The position numbers and the translations under genes are program-made. The notes under the pieces are model-generated. The model did no database searches and was not told where the DNA came from. It worked only from the letters and a program-made list of their open reading frames with translations. Positions 60,099 through 64,000 of a stretch of 64,000 bases of DNA are shown here, in pieces. The stretch's first letter is position 1. Each line of letters opens with the position of its first letter. Source of the stretch: Roseateles sp. (GTDB taxonomy: Bacteria > Pseudomonadota > Gammaproteobacteria > Burkholderiales > Burkholderiaceae_C); NCBI RefSeq assembly GCF_019237615.1, contig NZ_JAFAGT010000001.1:62001-126000 (forward strand), given 5' to 3'.

Positions 60099-60554
60099 AT
60101 GAAGATCGGAGAACTCGCCGCCGCATCGGCCACCGCCGTCGACACCATCCGCTACTACGAGCGCGAGGGCCTGCTGCCGGCGCCGGGGCGCACTGCGGGC
60201 GGTTTCCGCGTCTACGAGCCTGCCCACCTGGAGCGGCTGCAGTTCATCCGCTACTGCCGGGGCCTGGACATGTCGCTGGACGAGGTGCGCGTGCTGCTGC
60301 GCGTGAAGGACGCGCCGGACGGCGACTGCGGCGACGTGAACGCGCTGCTGGACGAGCACATCGGCCATGTGTCGCGGCGCATCCGGGAGCTGCGGGCGCT
60401 GGAGACGCAGCTCAAGGACCTGCGCCGGAGCTGCGCCGCGGCGCAGAGCGTGGAGCGCTGCGGCATTCTCAACGGCCTGGCCGCCGCGGCGCAGGACGGC
60501 GCGGCACCGGCCGCCGCGCCGGGCTCGCACCTGCGCTCGGTGCATTCGCACTGA
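60099..60554 (+). CDS. MerR-family Cd/Pb/Zn-responsive regulator (CadR/PbrR-like)
   Basis: 151 residues. The N-terminal MerR HTH is KIGELAAASATAVDTIRYYEREGLLPAPGR. Metal ligands of divalent sensors are in place: Cys in DGDCGDVNALLDEHIGHV near residue 77 and the C-terminal pair in RRSCAAAQSVERCGIL. A His-containing tail (SVHSH) ends the protein, as in CadR types. It distorts the shared operator to activate the P-type ATPase gene when metal is bound. No Shine-Dalgarno site; the predicted -10 box implies a leaderless message. Confidence 0.92.
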   Translation: MKIGELAAASATAVDTIRYYEREGLLPAPGRTAGGFRVYEPAHLERLQFIRYCRGLDMSLDEVRVLLRVKDAPDGDCGDVNALLDEHIGHVSRRIRELRALETQLKDLRRSCAAAQSVERCGILNGLAAAAQDGAAPAAAPGSHLRSVHSH

Positions 60555-60572
60555 GGCGGCGCCTGCGGCCGG

Positions 60573-61220
60573 TCAGCGCCGGTTGATGCGCCAGGCCGGC
60601 AGCGTCCAGCCCGTCCACAGCGCCAGGCCGCGCAGCAGCACCGCCGTCGCCGCCGCGGCGCTGATCGTGGCCCATTGCGGCCAGCCGAGCGCCACCACGG
60701 CCACCAGCACCCAGCCGCCCACGAAACTGCACAGCGCATAGGGGCGGTGGTCGTGGAAGGCGGCGGGGATCTCGTTGCAGACGATGTCGCGCAGCACGCC
60801 GCCGAACACGGCGGTGATGACGCCCATCAGCACGGCCACGATGGCCGGCATGCCGGCGTCAAGCGCCACCAGTGCGCCGTTGGCGGTGAACAGGCCCAGG
60901 CCCAGCGCGTCGGGCCATTGGATGGCGCGCTCGGTCAGTGCCAGATGGCGGCGGCGCATCAGCAGCATGGCTGCGAGGCACAGCCCCATCAGGGCCCACA
61001 GCCAGTCGGCGTGCTCGACCCAGAAGAAGGGTCGGCGGTCCAGCAGCACGTCGCGCAGCGTGCCGCCGCCGAAGGCCGACAGGCCCGCGACGACGCACAG
61101 GCCGACGACGTCGAGCTGCTTGCGCGCGCCGGCCAGCAGGCCGGACAGCGCAAAGGCGAGGGTGGCGGCGATCTCGACGGCCGCCTGCAGGGTGGAGAAG
61201 TTGATGACGGGAGGCTTCAT
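60573..61220 (-). CDS. TRIC/UPF0126-family membrane channel
   Basis: 215 residues with seven membrane segments arranged as a repeat. Both halves keep the family motif: FGGGTLRDVLLDRRPFFW near residue 50 and FGGVLRDIVCNEIPAAF near 138. Prokaryotic TRIC proteins conduct monovalent cations; older annotation is UPF0126/YicG-like. Start at the ATG giving MKPPVINFSTLQ. Stop lies 18 bases from the convergent regulator stop. Confidence 0.9.
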   Translation of the reverse strand: MKPPVINFSTLQAAVEIAATLAFALSGLLAGARKQLDVVGLCVVAGLSAFGGGTLRDVLLDRRPFFWVEHADWLWALMGLCLAAMLLMRRRHLALTERAIQWPDALGLGLFTANGALVALDAGMPAIVAVLMGVITAVFGGVLRDIVCNEIPAAFHDHRPYALCSFVGGWVLVAVVALGWPQWATISAAAATAVLLRGLALWTGWTLPAWRINRR

Positions 61221-61241
61221 GTGGGCCGCATCATCGCCCGC

Positions 61242-63188
61242 TCAATCGAGCAACGCCGCGTCCTTGAGGAATCGGGACGGGCGGCCGGGGTCGAAGGTCA
61301 TCGTGAGGCGGACCTTGGCGCGCGTCATCGCCACGTACAGCAGGTTGCGGTTCTCGGCCGATGCGTCGCCGAACTCTCCCCGTGACAGGTGCGGCAGGAC
61401 GACATGCTCGAACTCCAGCCCCTTGGTCGCCTCGATGCTGGACAGCACGACGCGATCGCTGGCGCGCAGGCGCCGCCGTGCCTGGTCCATGGCCGAGAAC
61501 ATGCGGAACGCACCAGCCACGCCTGCGCCTTCGTCCACCGCCAGCTGATGAAGCTGCTGGACGTTGTCTGCCACCTGGGCGGCCTCGTCGCGGCGCACGA
61601 ATACGCGGGCGGCGAGCTTCGGCAGGTCCAGCAGGGTCAGGAACGAGGCCTCGAAAGCCTCGAAGTCGTCCTTGCGCAGCAGCGCCATCGCGGCCTCCAG
61701 CTGCCGCCGCGCCGCGGCGTTTGCGCCGCGCAGCGCATGGCCGTCGATGAAGCTGCGAGTCGAGTCGACGTCGGTCGCGGCCTGCGCCACCGCGACGCGC
61801 TGGGCCTCGCTGGCGTCCAGGTGGCGCAGCTCCAGGCTGTCGACGCGGGCGCCTGAGAACAGCAACCAGGCGTCGAGCAGGCGGGCGCGCTGGGCGGCGT
61901 CCTCGAAGCCGGTGTAGTCGCCCTGTGCGTGGGCGTACAGGCCGCGCACCAGCAGCGTCTCCGGCCGCTCCAGATAGGGCGCGAATCCCACCGCGCCATA
62001 GGGCAGGCCCAGGCGCAGCAGCTCGTGTTCGATGCGCACCGAATGCGCCGCATGGCGCAGCAGCACGCACAGGCTGCCGGACGCCGGCTGCTGCAGATGG
62101 GCCTGTGCCTGGCGGGCGATGAAGGCGGCGGCCACGCGGGGTGACTCGCAGCGCTCCAGCCGGATGTCGGTGTGCAGCGCCGCGTCGGCCGCGTAGGGCT
62201 TGCGGGCCAGCGCGCCGACGTGGGCGGCGAGCTGCGGGCTGAAGCGATGGCTCAGCGTCAGAGGCAGCACTTCGGGCGTGCCGATCTCGGCGCGGAAATG
62301 CTCGTGCATGAAACCGGCCTCGGCGCCGGTCTGCGCATGGATAACCTGATCGCGGTCGCCCACGCCAACGAAGGCGGCGCGCGGATGGGCCGCGAGCACG
62401 GCCTTGAGCACCGTGAAGGCGGCGCGGTTGACGTCGTGCATCTCATCCACGCAGATCAGCGTGAGGCCTTGCCGCAGTGCCGTGTCGCCGGCGTCGATCT
62501 CGCCGCTCATCAGCGCGCGAGCCAGGTCGTAGGTGGCGTCACCCTGGAAGCGGAACTCGGGTCGGTCCGGGTGGCCGCCGCGGCGGATGAACTCGTAGCA
62601 GGCCCAGGCGCGCATCGCCAGGTAGCCGAATCCCAGTTCCTCGGCCAGCGCAGGCGTCATGCGTTCCTCGGGAGGCTGGTACTCCATCACCATGCGTCCC
62701 TTGAGCACGTCGAAGGTCTTCAGCAAGCCCTCGACCAGGTCGGCCGGCTGGGCCTCGGCCATCAGCTCTTCGGGGTGGCGCTCTTCCGGCAGCGACTGGG
62801 CGCGCTCGATGGCCCGCACCACATACGGCCTGACCTGCTCGGGCGCCGTGACGACGCGGGTCTGCGTGCCCTCAGCGGCCTCCAGCACGGCCCCGCTGAA
62901 GGCCTCGAAACTCTGCAGTCGCAGCTGCTGCACCGTGGCCCTGGGCACGCCGATGTGGGCCAGCCGCTCCTTCAGCGCCGCGACGGCCGGCGCCGTGCAG
63001 GTGAGGGCCAGCACGCTTTCCGGCGGCGCGCCGCGCTGCAGCGCCTGCGCGATGCGCAGGGCCAGCGTCGTCGTCTTCGCCGCGCCGGCGTTGGCCTCCA
63101 CGAGCAGCAGGCGGGTCTTCAGCAACTGGATGGCGAGCTGTTCGGCGCTCGGCGTGATGTGGATGGGCTGGAACGGGACGTCGCGCAT
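61242..63188 (-). CDS. UvrD/Rep-like superfamily 1 helicase with variant motifs
   Basis: 648 residues. An N-terminal ATPase core with Walker A EANAGAAKTTTLALR near residue 33 (Gly before Lys replaced by Ala), motif II ICVDEMHDVN near 251 (DEMHD where UvrD has DEFQD), motif III GVGDRDQVIHAQTGA near 276 and motif IV LSHRFSPQL near 315. The C-terminal part has SSIEATKGLEFEHVVLPHLSRGEF and RNLLYVAMTRAKVRLTM, motifs V and VI. So all helicase motifs are present. It is shorter than UvrD (about 720). Role probably DNA repair or recombination; not a clear orthologue of UvrD, Rep or PcrA. Confidence 0.88.
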   Translation of the reverse strand: MRDVPFQPIHITPSAEQLAIQLLKTRLLLVEANAGAAKTTTLALRIAQALQRGAPPESVLALTCTAPAVAALKERLAHIGVPRATVQQLRLQSFEAFSGAVLEAAEGTQTRVVTAPEQVRPYVVRAIERAQSLPEERHPEELMAEAQPADLVEGLLKTFDVLKGRMVMEYQPPEERMTPALAEELGFGYLAMRAWACYEFIRRGGHPDRPEFRFQGDATYDLARALMSGEIDAGDTALRQGLTLICVDEMHDVNRAAFTVLKAVLAAHPRAAFVGVGDRDQVIHAQTGAEAGFMHEHFRAEIGTPEVLPLTLSHRFSPQLAAHVGALARKPYAADAALHTDIRLERCESPRVAAAFIARQAQAHLQQPASGSLCVLLRHAAHSVRIEHELLRLGLPYGAVGFAPYLERPETLLVRGLYAHAQGDYTGFEDAAQRARLLDAWLLFSGARVDSLELRHLDASEAQRVAVAQAATDVDSTRSFIDGHALRGANAAARRQLEAAMALLRKDDFEAFEASFLTLLDLPKLAARVFVRRDEAAQVADNVQQLHQLAVDEGAGVAGAFRMFSAMDQARRRLRASDRVVLSSIEATKGLEFEHVVLPHLSRGEFGDASAENRNLLYVAMTRAKVRLTMTFDPGRPSRFLKDAALLD

Positions 63189-63224
63189 GGGCCGGATTGT
63201 CCGACGCCACCAATGCCGCGCGGT

Positions 63225-63764
63225 TCACGTCGACATCGATGGTGGCCGGCTCGAAAGCTTTCTCAAGTGCTCACGAGCCAGCGCGCGCCAATCTCGTTCA
63301 GGCTCCAGCCCCAAGGCCTTGATGGCGTCGTGCAGCACTCGATAGAGCGCCCAGGGTGGCGTCGCGCTCGTTTCGTCCCACTGCATCTGGCTGCAGGCGA
63401 AGCAGATCCGCATCGTGCTGCGCAATCTGCCCTTGGTGTGGAAATGGATGGTGTGGTGCGGTTCGAAGATGCAGGCCGGAACAGCGTCCTGGGTCTTCGA
63501 ATCCAGCCGCTCGATGGATTGAAGGAGGGTGGCCTTCTGTGCCGGGCTCAGCTCAACCGTCCGGTACACCACGGTGCCCGGCAGCAGCGACTTGCCCTGA
63601 TTCATGTCGTAGGCGTCCAGTTCGAAGGAGTGCTCCGTGACGACGATGCGACCCGAATCGTGGATAGCGGCGATCAGGGCCGCAAGGTAGCTTGCGCCCT
63701 GCTCGTCCCGGCGTGAGCAGGCGGCGACGGGCACGAGCGCAGCAAGCAGGGACCGACGCTTCAT
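63225..63764 (-). CDS. Lipoprotein of unknown function
   Basis: 179 residues. The N-terminus MKRRSLLAALVPVAAC has a lipobox ending in Cys16, so membrane anchoring is expected. The rest is soluble with VTEHSFELDAYDMNQGKSLLPGTVVYRTVELS and a His/Cys-containing patch (FEPHHTIHFHTKGRLR, then ICFACSQMQW) that could bind metal. No family recognised. Its ATG overlaps the stop of the upstream gene (ATGA), so the two are translated together. Confidence 0.75.
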   Translation of the reverse strand: MKRRSLLAALVPVAACSRRDEQGASYLAALIAAIHDSGRIVVTEHSFELDAYDMNQGKSLLPGTVVYRTVELSPAQKATLLQSIERLDSKTQDAVPACIFEPHHTIHFHTKGRLRSTMRICFACSQMQWDETSATPPWALYRVLHDAIKALGLEPERDWRALAREHLRKLSSRPPSMST

Positions 63765-64000
63765 CGGGCGAGCGCCTGGTGTTCGCACTGCATCCCTGAG
63801 GTATTCCAGCGGCCACCGGTGTCCAGGCAGCGATCCACCTGAAGGTATTCGTAGGCGCAAGGAGGAATGGTCAGCGCGACAGCGGCGACAGCCAGCGCCA
63901 AGGTGGTGCGGCGCAGTGCGGGAATCTCCCGTATGGCCCTGAACGCGGCGTATCCGCCCAGCGCCGTCGAAGCGGCCCAGGCCAGTTGCTTCAGGGACCT
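63761..64000 (-). CDS. Hypothetical membrane protein, C-terminal part
   Basis: 79 codons and a stop are visible; the start lies beyond the window. The segment has one hydrophobic stretch (TLALAVAAVALTIPPCAYEYL) followed by a short Cys-containing tail (VDRCLDTGGRWNTSGMQCEHQ) that could be disulphide-linked outside the membrane. No family recognised. Its stop overlaps the start of the lipoprotein gene, indicating a two-gene unit. Confidence 0.6.
   Translation of the reverse strand, partial: RSLKQLAWAASTALGGYAAFRAIREIPALRRTTLALAVAAVALTIPPCAYEYLQVDRCLDTGGRWNTSGMQCEHQALAR

Overview
The window is a GC-rich, densely packed chromosomal segment with no insertion sequence, integrase, phage gene, plasmid function or CRISPR array. 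Gene content and order point to a betaproteobacterium of the order Burkholderiales, most likely a Sphaerotilaceae/Comamonadaceae-type organism. The evidence is the ilvBHC-pssA-leuA block, the sigma-DUF3619-DUF3106-RDD block, hpnCDE squalene genes, the tRNA-Leu/tig/clpP/clpX/lon block and the etfBA/acyl-CoA dehydrogenase block. This placement comes from family knowledge and was not tested by a search.

Layout. 1-8 kb: 5' part of selO (minus), an AlkK/DmdB-type acyl-CoA ligase, and a five-gene branched-chain amino acid/amide ABC transporter operon. 8-13 kb: a degenerate GGDEF protein, then an ECF sigma factor, a transmembrane Ser/Thr kinase and an unrecognised small protein in one unit, then a J-domain protein. 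13-18 kb: divergent membrane-bound (hppA) and soluble (ppa) pyrophosphatases, a FemAB-like acetyltransferase and an alpha/beta hydrolase. 18-22 kb: nadE, glnB, a LysE exporter and an AraC regulator. 22-25 kb: a tightly overlapping minus-strand operon (sigma factor, DUF3619, DUF3106, RDD, dgkA). 25-33.4 kb: branched-chain amino acid synthesis (ilvB, ilvH, ilvC), a NIPSNAP protein, pssA, and two different leuA genes in tandem behind a predicted leucine attenuator. 33.8-39.6 kb: pbpG, an IclR regulator, a TIGR03790 protein and hpnE-hpnD-hpnC. 39.7-44.1 kb: a two-gene RND efflux operon behind an operator-like palindrome. 44.2-50.3 kb: tRNA-Leu(UAG), tig, clpP, clpX, lon. 50.3-51.2 kb: tRNA-Gly, tRNA-Cys, tRNA-Gly, tRNA-Gly and a tRNA-Leu(UAA) gene split by a group I intron. 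51.2-57.7 kb: cueR-type regulator and murI, then etfB-etfA-acyl-CoA dehydrogenase-nitronate monooxygenase-like gene, and a membrane protein. 57.8-64 kb: Zn/Cd/Pb P-type ATPase with its divergent MerR regulator, a TRIC/UPF0126 channel, a UvrD-like helicase, a lipoprotein and a truncated membrane protein.

How the parts work together. The ilv and leu genes form a complete route from pyruvate to 2-isopropylmalate, and the leader in front of the first leuA would tie its transcription to leucyl-tRNA supply. hpnC, hpnD and hpnE make squalene from farnesyl diphosphate. Tig, ClpP, ClpX and Lon are the protein folding and turnover block, and two heat-shock-like promoters are visible there. EtfBA carries electrons from the adjacent acyl-CoA dehydrogenase. 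The most striking item is the intron-split tRNA-Leu(UAA), whose catalytic core closely resembles the small Azoarcus tRNA-Ile ribozyme as I remember it. Other points worth following are the leucine attenuator with tandem leuA paralogues and the two sigma-factor modules with uncharacterised partners.
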